Below, in pieces: positions 42,660-54,518 of a stretch of DNA of 64,000 bases (positions are counted from its first letter, which is position 1; each line of letters starts with the position of its first letter). The stretch comes from Haliclona indistincta (taxonomy: Eukaryota > Porifera > Demospongiae > Haplosclerida > Chalinidae), in NCBI GenBank assembly GCA_964017065.1, contig OZ024783.1, positions 6,242,093 to 6,306,092 of the forward strand, read 5' to 3'. The position numbers and the translations under genes were made by a program. Under the pieces are notes generated by a model. The model searched no databases, was not told the DNA's origin, and saw nothing but the letters and a program-made list of their open reading frames with translations.

Positions 42660-43800
42660 TAATCACAGCTCAAGTGTCAATGATAGTAACCTAATGGCCC
42701 ATTATTCTAATGTAATGTCAAGTGTTGTTTACTCTATGTTAAGTGCAATCTGCTATCACTCAATCTGTATACATTCATATTATCAAACCACTGCATAATA
42801 TTACCGCACTATCATAATCCATTATGAACACAGAATTATAAACCATTTGCATAACCACACATGCACATCACCAGCATATTATCACATTCACTCATCAATT
42901 CACTCAATGATAAACATGTAACCTCGCTATCATGATTGATTGTATCATTCGCATTATGACTACTGTATCATACAGTCATCACACCATGTTTTGTATCAAA
43001 ATTTCAACAATTCTCCAACAATGAAATTACTAACCATGTACGTGAGGACAACAGTAAAAGTTGAGTGAACGATATTTCACTTTGTAGCTCAGGAGACTCT
43101 AAGATCAAATGCGCCGCTCAGTGGTTATATCCCTATATACCATGGGCAATACGAGTATTTTTCCAGAAAGTGACGTCACATAGCAACACCGTAGCAACAA
43201 GATGGCGTCGTCAAAAAACGCACACAAGATTACGCTGCCATCTTTCAGTAACGCGCTGTCATTCGCCTCTGGTGACTTCTATGGAGGCTCTACTACCTCG
43301 AGCGCTTCGTTTAGTAACCATAAGAGCAGTATTCTCAAGCTTCCTGGGCTACAAAAATGGTTAACCCATGACTTAACCTATAATGTGTCAAGAACGGCTG
43401 AAATTAACTTGATAAAATCAACTTGAACCCAGCAACACGTTGTCCAAGAGCAAATGTCAATGTCAAGGTAGCGTGCCAACACCACCTGCTTGCATCACAA
43501 GGTGTTTACGACACATTAAGCTACATGCACATAATACATGCATGCACAGTAAATTCTAAGAAACAAATAATTTAATTAGTTCTAAACACATTGTCTTATT
43601 ATGGATATAATAGCACTGCGCTTTATTTACTACATGAAATCAGTATATGCCTGCTCAACAAAATAACCAAATCATGACGCACACAGACAAACCCGTTCTT
43701 GTGGACCTCTACAATAAGGGCGCATCTCTAATCAGATACTATTGTGAATCTCAATTGAGACTGGATTAAAGGGGTTCTGCTGTAACAGAGTACAGTGTAG
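42660..43800. other. Non-coding interval with scattered repeat relics
   Basis: No gene supported. 43310-43370 shares AACCATAAGAGCAGTAT and GGGCTACAAAA with 63460-63510, so it is a dispersed repeat. 43545-43640 resembles 50570-50660 and 58910-58990, part of the duplicated array. Confidence 0.5.
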
Positions 43801-43820
43801 AGGCAAAGATATGACTATCA

Positions 43821-43825
<5 letters not shown>

Positions 43826-43856
<31 letters not shown>

Positions 43857-43917
43857 GGTGTGTGTGCATTTGTGTGTGTGTGCTTGTATGTGTGTGTGTG
43901 TGTGTGTATGTGTGTGC

Positions 43918-43962
<45 letters not shown>

Positions 43963-44003
43963 TGTGTGTGCGCTTGTATGTGTGTGTGTGTGTGTGTGTG
44001 TGC

Positions 44004-44058
<55 letters not shown>

Positions 44059-44882
44059 ACAATTATACAAGTATCCACTGATGTATCAACAGCGCACATT
44101 ACTGCTGTATGACCACAGTAGGTGAGGTACTTGGAGCATAAATAGTGCTTGGAGTGAGATGAGGCACCTTAAAAACAACCACACTGACATAGATAGTTGT
44201 CTGATATGCTTGTTCATAAACATGGTGAGCCTGTGTTTTAAGCATGTTAAAACACAGGCTTTAGATTGTCAACACAGAAACAAAATACATCATTGCTGAA
44301 GAACACTAAAATGATCTGTTAGGTCTGTTCACTGACACACTTAACATCAGTGCATGCGCTCATAATTATGATCAAGAGTCAAGTCACTGATTTGAAAGTT
44401 AAACAGTTGCGCACCAAGCATGCAAAAACTTTCTAGGCTAATGGTAACACCTCACTTGAGCTTTTGTGCATCAAATCTGAAATGTTCGAGACTGACTGTG
44501 AGTGCATGCAGCGAAGATGACAAGTTGAACCAATAACTCACCTTTCTACATAATTTTTGACCTCTCCATAGTAACTAAGTGTTACTGTAGATTAGTCTAA
44601 GACACTTCATCACTAGAAATAGACCTTTTGAGAAAACACAATGTGCTTACATGCTGTATGTAGGAACAAAGTCAATTCCTGCAAGTCAGTGTACTACAAT
44701 CCCCACCGTCAGCTCAATCGTGTAAAACAATTCGGCACTCATGACAGTGCCAAATTAACAAGAAAGTCATTAAGTGAGGAATATAATCTGAACCTAGTAT
44801 GAGAACAACAGTAGAATGGAGGTTCTAAGAATACACAACGTCCCAAACAAGATAAGCTTTGTGAAAAATAAATGACTACTAT
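43826..44882. repeat. Array module A, copy 1, headed by (TG)n
   Basis: A TG microsatellite (43826-44054), then about 830 bp of unique-looking sequence starting AATTATACAAGTATCCACTG and ending near AAGCTTTGTGAAAAATAAAT. Four copies exist (also 45561-46480, 46550-47870, 51741-52760). It contains a small hairpin, AGCCTGTGTTTTAA with TTAAAACACAGGCT. No conserved reading frame. Confidence 0.85.
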
Positions 44883-45481
44883 TTAACCCTTTAACCCCTA
44901 TTGTCGCCTTTTGGCGACATACATACTTCAGACACCATAACTTTATCAAAAAGTGTTAAAATATCCCAAAATTAAGCCAAATTGAAGAATACAAATAACC
45001 GCAAAAAATTGACCGGTTTTCGGCGCGCCCCCTGCGCTAAACGTTATGGCGACGGCATTTCTATGGCTTCAGTGCAAATTTCACAACATTTTAGGAAAAA
45101 CAAAATGGCTGCCATGAAAATCTGGACATTTCATGGCTTCAGGGTGCTCGCAAACACATTTTTGTGCATTCTCTATGATCTGGGCTACATTTTGCACTCA
45201 CCAAAACCACTGCTATTTGTGTGTACTTTTCAGTGTCCAGCCCCAAAGTACTAACTTTGAGCAAAATTTGACGAGGTCGTTGCACTTTGTCGGCTTCACT
45301 TTCGAAGTGGGAGGGGCATATTGACCGACTTGAGTGTGGGCAATTGCGGCTACTCACTGGGGTAAAAGGACGCAAATTTGAGACCAGTAGCACAAAAGAC
45401 ACACGAGATATTCACGAGAGAAGTGGTCAGCATTTACGAGGTTAAAATTTCAGCTGGATAATTTAGTAATTAAAGGGTTAA
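44883..45481. mobile_element. piggyBac-like non-autonomous element, about 0.6 kb
   Basis: Flanked by TTAA (44883-44886 and 45478-45481), with inverted ends CCCTTTAAC and TTAAAGGG. Both features fit piggyBac (TTAA target, CCCTTT ends). It interrupts array module A copy 1 and is absent from the other copies. No transposase recognised. Confidence 0.65.
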
Positions 45482-45554
45482 CATTATGGCTGTTCACTAC
45501 GTGACTGAAACATTATACAATAGACACATGAATTGGTTTGTGAATGTGCAGTAT

Positions 45555-45560
<6 letters not shown>

Positions 45561-45627
<67 letters not shown>

Positions 45628-46480
45628 CAAGTATACATGTAACCATAGATACTCAGCAGTGTACATTACTGTTGTATGGTTGCATGAACACAGTAGGTGA
45701 GGAGGTACTTGAAGCATGCATAGTGCTTGTAGTGAGATGAGGCACCTTAAAACAACTACACTGACATAGATAGCTGTCAGACATGCTTGTTCATAAACAA
45801 GGTTAACAGCATGTTTAAAACACAGGGCTTTTTAGGTGGGAACAAAATACAACATTGCTGAACACTAAAATGATCCAGAGTCAAGTCACTAATTTGAAAG
45901 TTAAAAAGTTGCGCACAAAGCATGCAAAAACTTTCTAGGCTAATGGTAACACCTCACTTGAGCTATAAAAATCTGAAATGTCCGGAAAGATTGGAGACTG
46001 ACTGTGAGTGCATGCAACGAAGATGAGATTGGGACAAGTTGAACCAATAACTCAACTGTATATATAATTTTTGACCTCTCCCTAGTATCTAAGTGTTACT
46101 GTAGATTAAGCCAAGACACTTCATCACTAGAAATAGACCTTTTGAGAAAACACAATGTGCTTACATGCTGTATGTAGGAATAATCATGTCAATTCCTGCA
46201 TGTCAGTGTACTACAATCCCCACCGTCAGCTCAATTATGTAAAACAATTCGGCACTCATGACAGTGCCAAATTAACAAGAAAGTCATTCAGTGAGGAATA
46301 TAATCTGAACCTAGTATGAGAACAACAGTAGAATGGAGATTCTAAGAATACACAACATTTGAATGGACCCAAACAAGATAAGCTTTGTGAAAAATAAATG
46401 ACTACTATTTATTACTGAACATATAACATTATAGTCGTCTACTAACATGCAGTAAGTGCATTGTACAATAGACACATGAA
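45561..46480. repeat. Array module A, copy 2
   Basis: TG run at 45561-45627, then the same sequence as copy 1 with small deletions, ending in AATAAATGACTACTATTTAT and the linker that carries GTGATCGAGCTTTTCATGTG. Confidence 0.85.
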
Positions 46481-46548
46481 TATCAGTTTGTGAGTGTGTA
46501 GTATAAGTGCAGGCTCTTTCTTTTGTGTGTGTTTGTGATCGAGCTTTT

Positions 46549-46549
<1 letters not shown>

Positions 46550-46608
<59 letters not shown>

Positions 46609-47870
46609 TCTATATGTATGTTTGTGCATTTGTGTGTGTTTGTGTGTGTACAACACATGTATCCACTGTTGTATGAACACAGTAGGTGAGGTACTTAGAG
46701 CATAAATAGTGCTTGTAGTGAGACAGGCACCTTAAAACAACCACACTGACATAGATACATGTAGTTATCTAACATGCTTGCTCATAAACAAGGTTAACAG
46801 CATGTTAAATAGATTGTCAACACAAGAACAAATACATCATTGCTGAAGAACACTAAAATGATCTGTTAGGGCTGTTCACTGACACACTTAACATCAGTGC
46901 ATGCGCTCATATGTTCAAGAGTCAAGTCACTAATTCGAAAGTTAATAAGTTACGCACCAAGCATGCAAAAACTTTCTAGGCTAATGGTAACACCTCACTT
47001 GAGCTTTTGTGCATCAAATCTGAAATGTCCGGACAGATCAGAGACTGACTTTGAGTGCAAGCAATGAAGATGAGATTGGGACAAGTTGAACCAATAACTC
47101 AACTTTCTACATAATGTTTGACCTCTCCTAAGTATCACAACGTGTAAGTGTTACTGTAGATTAGGCTAGAACACTTCATCACTAGAAATAGACCTTTTGA
47201 GAAAACACAATGTGCTTACATGCTGTATGTATTAGTTATTGCCCTCACGCGAGGGCATTAACCGACATTAATGACCGCGGGAAAGTCGGTCGCCCGAGTA
47301 ACGGTCGAGGGCGCAGCCCGAGACTGTACGAGGGCAACCGACTTTCCCGAGGTCATTAATGTCGGTTAATGCCCGAGTTGTGTAGGGCAATAAATGATTT
47401 ATTACATAGTTCATCTCTGTGAGCGCAATAACATCGCGAATTTTTCAAACTCGCAAAGACGCAACGGTCTGTTGCTATAGAAGACGCTACGCGCGGTCAA
47501 TAACCTACATTAATGCCCTCGAATAGAGCAATCCGATTGGTCAAAGATGACGTACTATGTAATAAGTAGGAACAATCATGTCAATTCCTGCAAGTCAGTG
47601 TACTACAATCCCCACTGTCAGCTCAATTATGTAAAACAATTTGGCACTCATGACAGTGCCAAATTAACAAGAAAGTCATTCAGTGAGGAATATAATCTGA
47701 ACCTAGTATGAGAACAACAGTAGAATGGAGATTCTAAGAATACACAACATTTGAATGGACCCAAACAAGATAAGCTTTGTGAAAAATAAATGACTACTAT
47801 TTATTACTGAACATATAACATTATAGTCGTCTACTAACATGCAGTAAGTGCATTGTACAATAGACACATG
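46550..47870. repeat. Array module A, copy 3, carrying a 334-bp insertion
   Basis: Follows copy 2 directly. Same order of landmarks (GGTGAGGTACTTAGAGCATA; CACTTAACATCAGTGCATGC; CAATTCCTGCAAGTCAGTGT). Interrupted at 47232-47565 by an unrelated element. Confidence 0.85.
47232..47565. mobile_element. 334-bp palindromic element with GTA target duplication
   Basis: Inserted in CTGTATGTAGGAACAATC, which is intact in other module A copies, leaving GTA on both sides (47229-47231 and 47566-47568). It contains a large imperfect palindrome (CCGACATTAATGACCGCGGG against GAGGTCATTAATGTCGG). A second copy lies in reverse orientation at 63696 to the window end. Confidence 0.85.
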
Positions 47871-47940
47871 AATATCAGTTTGTGAGTGTGTAGTATAAGT
47901 GCAGGCTCTTTCTTTTGTGTGTGTTTGTGATCGAGCTTTT

Positions 47941-47984
<44 letters not shown>

Positions 47985-48179
47985 AGAGAGATATAAATGA
48001 GACTGAATTTCCCGTACTGGGAAATATGATAGATAAACCAATTAATAACAGACAAACCAGGACGTTATATAATCTAAAGGAAGCCATAGTGTTTATACAA
48101 GCCTACTGATAATAAAATAATAATTAATAGCTATAGAAACAACGCCGACCACTTCGTTAACATGGTTAATAACTCACAC

Positions 48180-48230
48180 AATTGCAGTGTTTACATTCCA
48201 ACGTGCAGTGCCCGCCACGTATCACGTGGG
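48180..48230 (+). promoter_or_regulatory. Promoter motif pair of micropeptide gene 2
   Basis: TGTTTACATTCC at 48188-48199 and CACGTG at 48223-48228, followed by GGCTCATTATAGCAAGCGTG. The non-coding first exon ends at about 48290 before GTAAGAAG. Confidence 0.5.
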
Positions 48231-48403
48231 CTCATTATAGCAAGCGTGCGTGTGTCAACTCGTTAGTTGTGCGGGAGGCAAAGCTAACAGGTAAGAAGCT
48301 CTCTCTTCTTCTCTGACAAAGCTAGTTCTTTTGTGTGCAAAATGTCCCTAGCATAAGGCTTGCCTGCATGCATGATTATTGCTATGTGTGTGCTTTTAAG
48401 CTA

Positions 48404-48860
48404 GCAGTCTACATGTGTACACATTTGCTAGCAGTCTACATGTGCACACATTTGCTAGCAGTCCACATGTGTACACATTTGCTAGCAGTCCACATGTGTA
48501 CACATTTGCTAGCAGTCCACATGTGTACACATTTGCTAGCAGTCCACATGTGTACACATTTGCTAGCAGTCCACATGTGTACACATTTGCTAGCAGTCCA
48601 CACGTGTACACATTTGCTAGCAGTCCACACGTGTACACATTTGCTAGCAGTCTACATGTGTACACATTTGCTAGCAGTCCACACGTGTACACATTTGCTA
48701 GCAGTCCACATGTGTACACATTTGCTAGCAGTCCACACGTGTACACATTTGCTAGCAGTCCACATGTGTACACATTTGCTAGCAGTCCACACGTGTACAC
48801 ATTTGCTAGCAGTCCACACGTGTACACATTTGCTAGCAGTCCACATGTGTACACATTTGG
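48404..48860 (+). repeat. 27-bp minisatellite, about 17 copies, each with E-box-like core
   Basis: Units of GCTAGCAGTCCACATGTGTA plus CACATTT. Two variants mix along the array, CACATGTG and CACACGTG; the second contains CACGTG. It lies in intron 1 of micropeptide gene 2. Because 27 is a multiple of three, several frames stay open; these are not genes. A shorter array is at 53268-53482. Confidence 0.95.
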
Positions 48861-49064
48861 TCCTTTTTAGTCAAACTAAGGCTTAATATTCTTGTCTACA
48901 GCTTCTGCACACATGTACTAGTATAAGCTCACCAATTGCCCACTTCTGATCAGCCACAACAGCTAGCATGTTTGTGTATTGTACAGTAAACCCCAAATAA
49001 AGAAATATCCCTCTTGTAAACATAACACTGTTTCAGTAAGATTGAAAAGTTCCAATTCTCTCAG

Positions 49065-49239
49065 GTACAGTCTACTAGTCTAAATTATTATCACAATGTT
49101 CGTGGTCGATTCGGCAGTTATGGTAGCTGGGGTGATGGTGTGGGTGATCTGGAGGGCATACCAACATTTCTTGGTCGGACAACGTCTCATGGCTACCCCA
49201 ATACAAGCCATGGACGAGTCTAAAGCTGAAATGGTTTGA
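49065..49239 (+). CDS. Membrane micropeptide gene 2 (47 aa)
   Basis: Second exon after acceptor AATTCTCTCAG; the ATG at 49096 encodes 47 residues to TGA at 49237-49239. One helix (VVDSAVMVAGVMVWVI, about residues 3-18), then WRAYQHFLVGQRLM, then ATPIQAMDESKAEMV. Basic residues after the helix predict a lumenal or extracellular N-terminus and a cytosolic C-terminus. Exon 1 is non-coding; the intron spans 48291-49064. Protein identical to gene 3. It resembles small regulators of pumps and channels in size and design only; function unknown. Confidence 0.7.
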
Positions 49240-49529
49240 AAACCAAGCATTAAGCTTGTTTCTTGTAACCAATAACGGACTCACAAGTCATAATAAAATA
49301 CCAAACACTGGTCATTTGCCTATGATCACTCAGACCACATGTATGTATCATATTTATCACATTATTCTATCATTAATATCATCATTATTATCACCACCAG
49401 GTTGCTTAGTGTATCAAATTGACATGTGTAATAATTATTATCTTACATTGCGTGTATTGGGTAAATTGGAGGGTCAAAATTCATGTTTCAAATAACTTTG
49501 AGTATTGCACTAAACCCTAAACCACGTGT

Positions 49530-49747
49530 CAGGGTTTCATAAAAGTGGGGGGTGCCCCGGGGGATTTCCCCCCTGAAATCAATTTCCCTGAAATTTCACA
49601 AACTCATTTATAAATATTATTGTGTATCTGACTATCAAAAAATGGCAAAGAAAGTTGTATAATAGCCTTCAGCGTCAGGGGGCCTGCACCCCAGACCCCC
49701 TGCTGGTATGTTTCTCCCCTTGGTAAAAAATCATGTATCAAACCCTG
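49530..49747. mobile_element. G/C-run MITE, copy 2 of 4
   Basis: Ends CAGGGTTTCATA and TATCAAACCCTG; same core as at 41911. Lies about 290 bp downstream of micropeptide gene 2. Confidence 0.8.
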
Positions 49748-50020
49748 CGTGATGATGGCAGTGATGGCTCTTCTGTTATCCAGTTACTTCAAGAACTAAC
49801 GCTGTCAATATTTTCTCTATGAAATGCTTACCACAGGATGATGCTGAATGTTATCAGTTATTCAGCTAATGCTAAATGCTTACTATGCACATTATTGCAC
49901 AATGTCTCTAGTTTTCAAACAAGGACCAAGTAATTTCCATTCACTGAAAGCCAGCTGTAAGACTGTTCCTTGACATAACCTTTCATCGTAATGGTTTGTA
50001 CCCAGCTCAGATTCAAACAC

Positions 50021-50244
50021 ATCCTTCAACACTCCTTCAACACTCCTTCAACACTCCTTCACACACATCCTTCAACACTCCTTCAACACTCCTTCAACAC
50101 TCCTTCACACACATCCTTCAACACTCCTTCAACACTCCTTCACACACATCCTTCAACACTCCTTCAACACTCCTTCAACACTCCTTCAACACTCCTTCAA
50201 CACATCCTTCAACACTCCTTCAACACTCCTTCAACACTCCTTCA
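50021..50244 (+). repeat. 11-bp minisatellite (CTCCTTCAACA)n
   Basis: Around twenty copies, some as CTCCTTCACACACAT variants. Short relics of the same sequence at 54797 and 58548 downstream of genes 3 and 4 show that it expanded after the units were duplicated. Confidence 0.9.
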
Positions 50245-50869
50245 CACACAATCATCACACACATATTGCTACAGTACAGACAAAGCAACACGCATACAAT
50301 TTTCAACAGTTGCCAACCTTTACTGCATAATGTTTTTTATGTACTAAAACACACATGAATTTTCTCAGCTTCAGAGGTTCGAAAAGTTTTCAGGCTCAAA
50401 TTTCAACATTATTGTTAGTTAAGAATGCTGTTCAAAGCAGGTAGTAGACAAAATAGCATAAGTTTGCGTGTTGCAAAAATCAAAGCTGTAATTTAAACTG
50501 GTTATTGTATTATTGTGTGCATTACAATGTATACTGAACATGAAGTATTATTATTATAGCACAGTGTTTTATTTACTACAGAGTCAAATTCTAAGAAAAA
50601 ATACTTTGTCTAATTATGGATATAGCACTCTGTTTTATTTACTACACGAGCAGGCTGACACGTTTTCAAATATGCCTCTTGAGAAGACGGACTGGGTAGT
50701 TAGCAATGAATAGAAGAATACTAAAGTTCTATTATTAGATGACTAGTCAGTTCTGAGGTCGTAATGTGAATACCACATGTGATCCAAAATTAATAAAAAA
50801 ATGTTTTTTAACTTTGTATGTTTAATTTTTTTGTTTTTTTTGTATGTTTATTTATTTATTTTGTCTACA

Positions 50870-50972
50870 ATTATGAATATTAATGAGATATTGAGATCGA
50901 TAATAGTTGTTGAAACAATTATCGTTTGAACTAACCACTCATTAGACTGACTATGATTACGACATTACCATC
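50870..50972 (+). promoter_or_regulatory. Truncated promoter relic of a micropeptide unit
   Basis: ATTAATGAGATATTGAGATC and ACCACTCATTAGACTGACTA match the regions just upstream of the promoters of genes 1 and 5 (about 41270-41345 and 59225-59310). The match ends at ATTACCAT, where the TGTTTACATTCC motif should start; unrelated sequence follows. Confidence 0.5.
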
Positions 50973-51039
50973 GAATCCCAGGGCAGGAGGAAAAAAAAGA
51001 ACAACGAAAAACATCACAAGTACTCCAGCCCACCCATCT

Positions 51040-51265
51040 GTAAAACGGGTACCTGGTCTTGTACTGGGGGAGCAAAGCACACCGACTGGGTCTCATTGTA
51101 CCACTAATGGTAGTGGTGGGACTACAGGGTGCCCACACCGGCAGTGGGAGGCATGGTTGGTACCTCCTGCGAGTTCCTTGCCCGGGCTCCAGGAGTGCAC
51201 ATAGCACCGGCACATCGTACCTGCTTAGTGCACAGGTGCTCTGGCTTGTCCAGGAACGCGTGACC
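51040..51265. repeat. Dispersed SINE-like repeat, copy 1
   Basis: About 130 bp (GTTCCTTGCCCGGGCTCCAG; TTAGTGCACAGGTGCTCTG; CAGGAACGCGTGACC) recurs at about 55225-55335. I cannot classify it further. Overlapping open frames are not supported as genes. Confidence 0.5.
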
Positions 51266-51740
51266 TGTAATAGGCAGCGAGAGGCTTTGCTTTTTTGCTT
51301 TTTGTGTATGTGTGTGTGTGTGTGAGTGTGATGCACTAATGTGCCTCTCAATTGTGTTAATAATGGCATTAGCGCATGAAGGTGACACTCTACACTTTTA
51401 CTTCACAAGCTAGGAGCTAGCTAAACTACATTCTTAGCTCAGCTCTGGAGATGAGATATTTTTTGTAAATCTTAAATTTCATATACCATGTGTAATAATT
51501 ATTAGCCGGTTACCATGACAACTAATAAACAGGATAGTAGCAATTTTATTTACTCATACCATCGTTATCCAAAATCGTGAGAATGGCTTTACTTGAATTC
51601 TCAAGATGATGCACTATTTTGTGGTTATTGTGTGCTTGAATTCATAGTTACAGACTGTACACATTCCAAAAGCACTACTAATATATATGTCCCTGCACCA
51701 CTTGAATGTCAGTAGTACTAGTACTAGCTAAACCAAAGGC

Positions 51741-51771
<31 letters not shown>

Positions 51772-52760
51772 GTGTGCGTGCGTGCGTGTGTGTGTGTGTG
51801 AGTGTGTGTGTGTGTGTGCGTGTGTGTTGTGTGTGTGTGTATAACGATTATACAAGTATCCACTGATGTATCAACAGCGCACATTACTGCTGTATGATCA
51901 CAGTAGGTGAGGTACTTGAAGCATAAATAGTGCTTGGAGTGAGATGAGGCACCTTAAAACAACCACACTGACATAGATAGTTGTCTGACATGCTTGTTCA
52001 TAAACATGGTGAGCCTGTGTTTTAAGCATGTTAAAACACAGGCTTTAGATTGTCAACACAGAAACAAAATACATCATTGCTGAACACTAAAATGATCTGT
52101 TAGGGCTGTTCACTGACACACTTAACATCAGTGCATGCACTCATATGATCCAGAGTCAAGTCACTAATTCGAAGGTTAATAAGTTACGCACCAAGCATGT
52201 AAAAACTTTCTAGGCTAATGGTACATGACTTGAGCTTTTGTGCATCAAATCTGAAATGTCCGGACAGATCAGAGACTGACTTTGAGTGCAAGCAATGAAG
52301 ATGAGATTGGGACAAGTTGAACCAATAACTCAACTGTATATATAATTTTTGACCTCTCCCTAGTATCTAAGTGTTACTGTAGATTAAGCCAAGACACTTC
52401 ATCACTACAGAAATAGACCTTTTGAGAAAACACAATGTGCTTACATGCTGTATGTAGGAACAATCATGTCAATTCCTGCATGTCAGTGTACTACAATCCC
52501 CACCGTCAGCTCAATTATGTAAAACAATTTGGCACTCATGACAGTGCCAAATTAACAAGAAAGTCATTCAGTGAGGAATATAATCTGAACCTAGTATGAG
52601 AACAACAGTAGACTAAGAATACACAACATTTGTGTGGACCCAAACAAGATAAGCTTTGTGAAAAATAAATGACTACTATTTATTACTGAACATATAACAT
52701 TATAGTCGTCTACTAACATGCAGTAAGTGCATTATACAATAGACACATGAATATCAGTTT
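51741..52760. repeat. Array module A, copy 4
   Basis: TG run, then the same landmark order as copies 1-3, including the AGCCTGTGTTTTAAGCATG hairpin at about 52013. Leads into the unit carrying gene 3. Confidence 0.85.
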
Positions 52761-52819
52761 GTGAGTGTGTAGCATGAGTGCAAGCTCTTTCTTTTGTGTG
52801 TGTTTGTGATCGAGCTTTT

Positions 52820-52855
<36 letters not shown>

Positions 52856-53049
52856 AGAGAGATATAAATGAGACTGAATTTCCCGTACTGGGAAATAAGA
52901 TAGATAAACCAATTAATAACAAACAAACCAGGACATTATATAATCTAAAGGAAGCCATAGTGTTTATACAAGCCTAATGATAATAAAATAATAATTAATA
53001 GCTATAGAAACAATGCCGACCACTTCGTTAGTACGGTTAATAACTCACA

Positions 53050-53105
53050 CAATTGCAGTGTTTATATTCTAACGTGCGGTGCCCGCCACGTATCACGTGG
53101 GCTCA
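53050..53105 (+). promoter_or_regulatory. Promoter motif pair of micropeptide gene 3
   Basis: TGTTTATATTCT at 53059-53070 (a two-base variant of the forkhead-like motif) and CACGTG at 53094-53099. The first exon ends near 53157 before GTAAGAAG. Confidence 0.45.
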
Positions 53106-53267
53106 TTATAGCGTGCGTGTGTCAACTCGTTAGTTGTGCGGGAGGCAAAGCTAAGAGGTAAGAAGCTCTCTCTTCTTCTCTGACAAAGCTAGTTCTTTTG
53201 TGTGCAAAATGTCCCTAGCATAAGGCTTGCCTGCATGCATGATTATTGCTATGTGTGTGCTTTTAAG

Positions 53268-53482
53268 CAAGCAGTCCACATGTGTACACATTTGCAAGCA
53301 GTCCACATGTGTACACATTTGCAAGCAGTCCACATGTGTACACATTTGCTAGCAGTCTACATGTGTACACATTTGCTAGCAGTCCACATGTGTACACATT
53401 TGCTAGCAGTCTACATGTGTACACATTTGCTAGCAGTCTACATGTGTACACATTTGCTAGCAGTCCACATGTGTACACATTT
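53268..53482 (+). repeat. 27-bp minisatellite, about 8 copies
   Basis: Same unit as at 48404-48860 but about half the copies, and only the CACATGTG variant. Intron 1 of gene 3. Confidence 0.95.
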
Positions 53483-53687
53483 GGTCCTTTTTAGTCAAAC
53501 TAAGGCTTAATATTCTTGTCTACAGCTTCTGCACACATGTACTAGTATAAGCTCACCAATTGCCCACTTCTGATCAGCCATAACAGCTAGCATGTTTGTG
53601 TATTGTACAGTAAACCCCAAATAAAGAAATATCCCTCTTGAAAACATAACACTGTTTCAGTAAGATTGAAAAGTTCTAATTCTCTCA

Positions 53688-53863
53688 GGTACAGTCTACT
53701 AGTCTAAATTATTATCACAATGTTCGTGGTTGATTCGGCAGTTATGGTAGCTGGGGTGATGGTGTGGGTGATCTGGAGGGCATACCAACATTTCTTGGTC
53801 GGACAACGTCTCATGGCTACCCCAATACAAGCCATGGACGAGTCTAAAGCTGAAATGGTTTGA
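53688..53863 (+). CDS. Membrane micropeptide gene 3 (47 aa)
   Basis: ATG at 53720, stop at 53861-53863. Encodes exactly the same 47 residues as gene 2; I see one silent change near the start (GTC/GTT). Acceptor AATTCTCTCAG and the first exon are conserved too. Introns and flanks differ by several indels, so the coding part is conserved or homogenised. C-terminus AEMV fits a class III PDZ-ligand pattern (inference). Confidence 0.7.
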
Positions 53864-54331
53864 AAACCAAGCATTAAGCTTGTTTCTTGTAACCAATAAC
53901 GGACTCACAAGTCATAATAAAATACCAAACACTAGTCATTTGCCTACTATCACTCAGACCACATGTATCTATCATATTTATCACATTATTCTATCATTAA
54001 TATCATCATTATTATCACCACCAGATTGCTTAGTGTATCAAATTGATATGTGTAATAATTATTATCTTACATTGCGTGTATTGGGTAAATTGGAGGGTCT
54101 AATTTGTCTCAAATTGTCCAAAATCAGCATTAATTTAGATATGGTGCCTGGTTCACAAAATTTTATAGTAAGGCGGCTGTAGTAAGGATTCAAAATTTAA
54201 TATCAAACACACAAGACAAAATGTACTGGTAGGTACAACAATAACAGACAGATACACAATTAGGAATACAATCAAAAGAACATGTTTCGAATAAGCTTGA
54301 GTATTGCTCAAGATAAGCCTAAACCACGTGT

Positions 54332-54518
54332 CACAGTGGGGGGTGCCCCAGGGATTTCCCCTGGAATCAATCTCCCTGAAATTTCACTAACTCATTTATA
54401 GACTGTGTATCTAACTATCAAAAAATGGCAAAGAAAGTTGTATCGTCTGGGGCCTGCGCCTCCCAGACTCCCTGCTGTTATGTTTCCTCCCTGGCAAAAA
54501 ATCCTGTATGAAACCCAG
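54332..54518. mobile_element. G/C-run MITE, copy 3 of 4 (left end eroded)
   Basis: Right end TATGAAACCCAG; the left terminal repeat is largely lost (CACAGTGGGGGGTGCC). Positioned as in the unit of gene 2. Confidence 0.7.

Noticed and set aside
42319..42666. Antisense frames over the VDQPVPP repeat (HWLVHRR, ALAGPPE)
   Set aside because: Shadows of a 21-bp repeat. The sense frame has the membrane helix and the PIQA box shared with paralogues.
43065..43426. Frames starting MASSKNAHK or MNDISLCSS
   Set aside because: Part of the region recurs as a dispersed repeat at 63460-63510. No homology, no family motif.
48404..48860. CRISPR-like direct repeat array
   Set aside because: Units are contiguous with no unique spacers, and the genome is eukaryotic. 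The same applies to 5681-6349 and 50021-50244.
48335..48886. 183-codon frame repeating CTHLLAVHM and antisense frames
   Set aside because: A 27-bp minisatellite keeps several frames open on both strands. No start context, no conservation beyond the repeat, and the array length differs freely in gene 3 (53202-53510).
50953..51388. Several 80-134-codon frames on both strands
   Set aside because: They overlap a dispersed SINE-like repeat also seen at 55225-55335.
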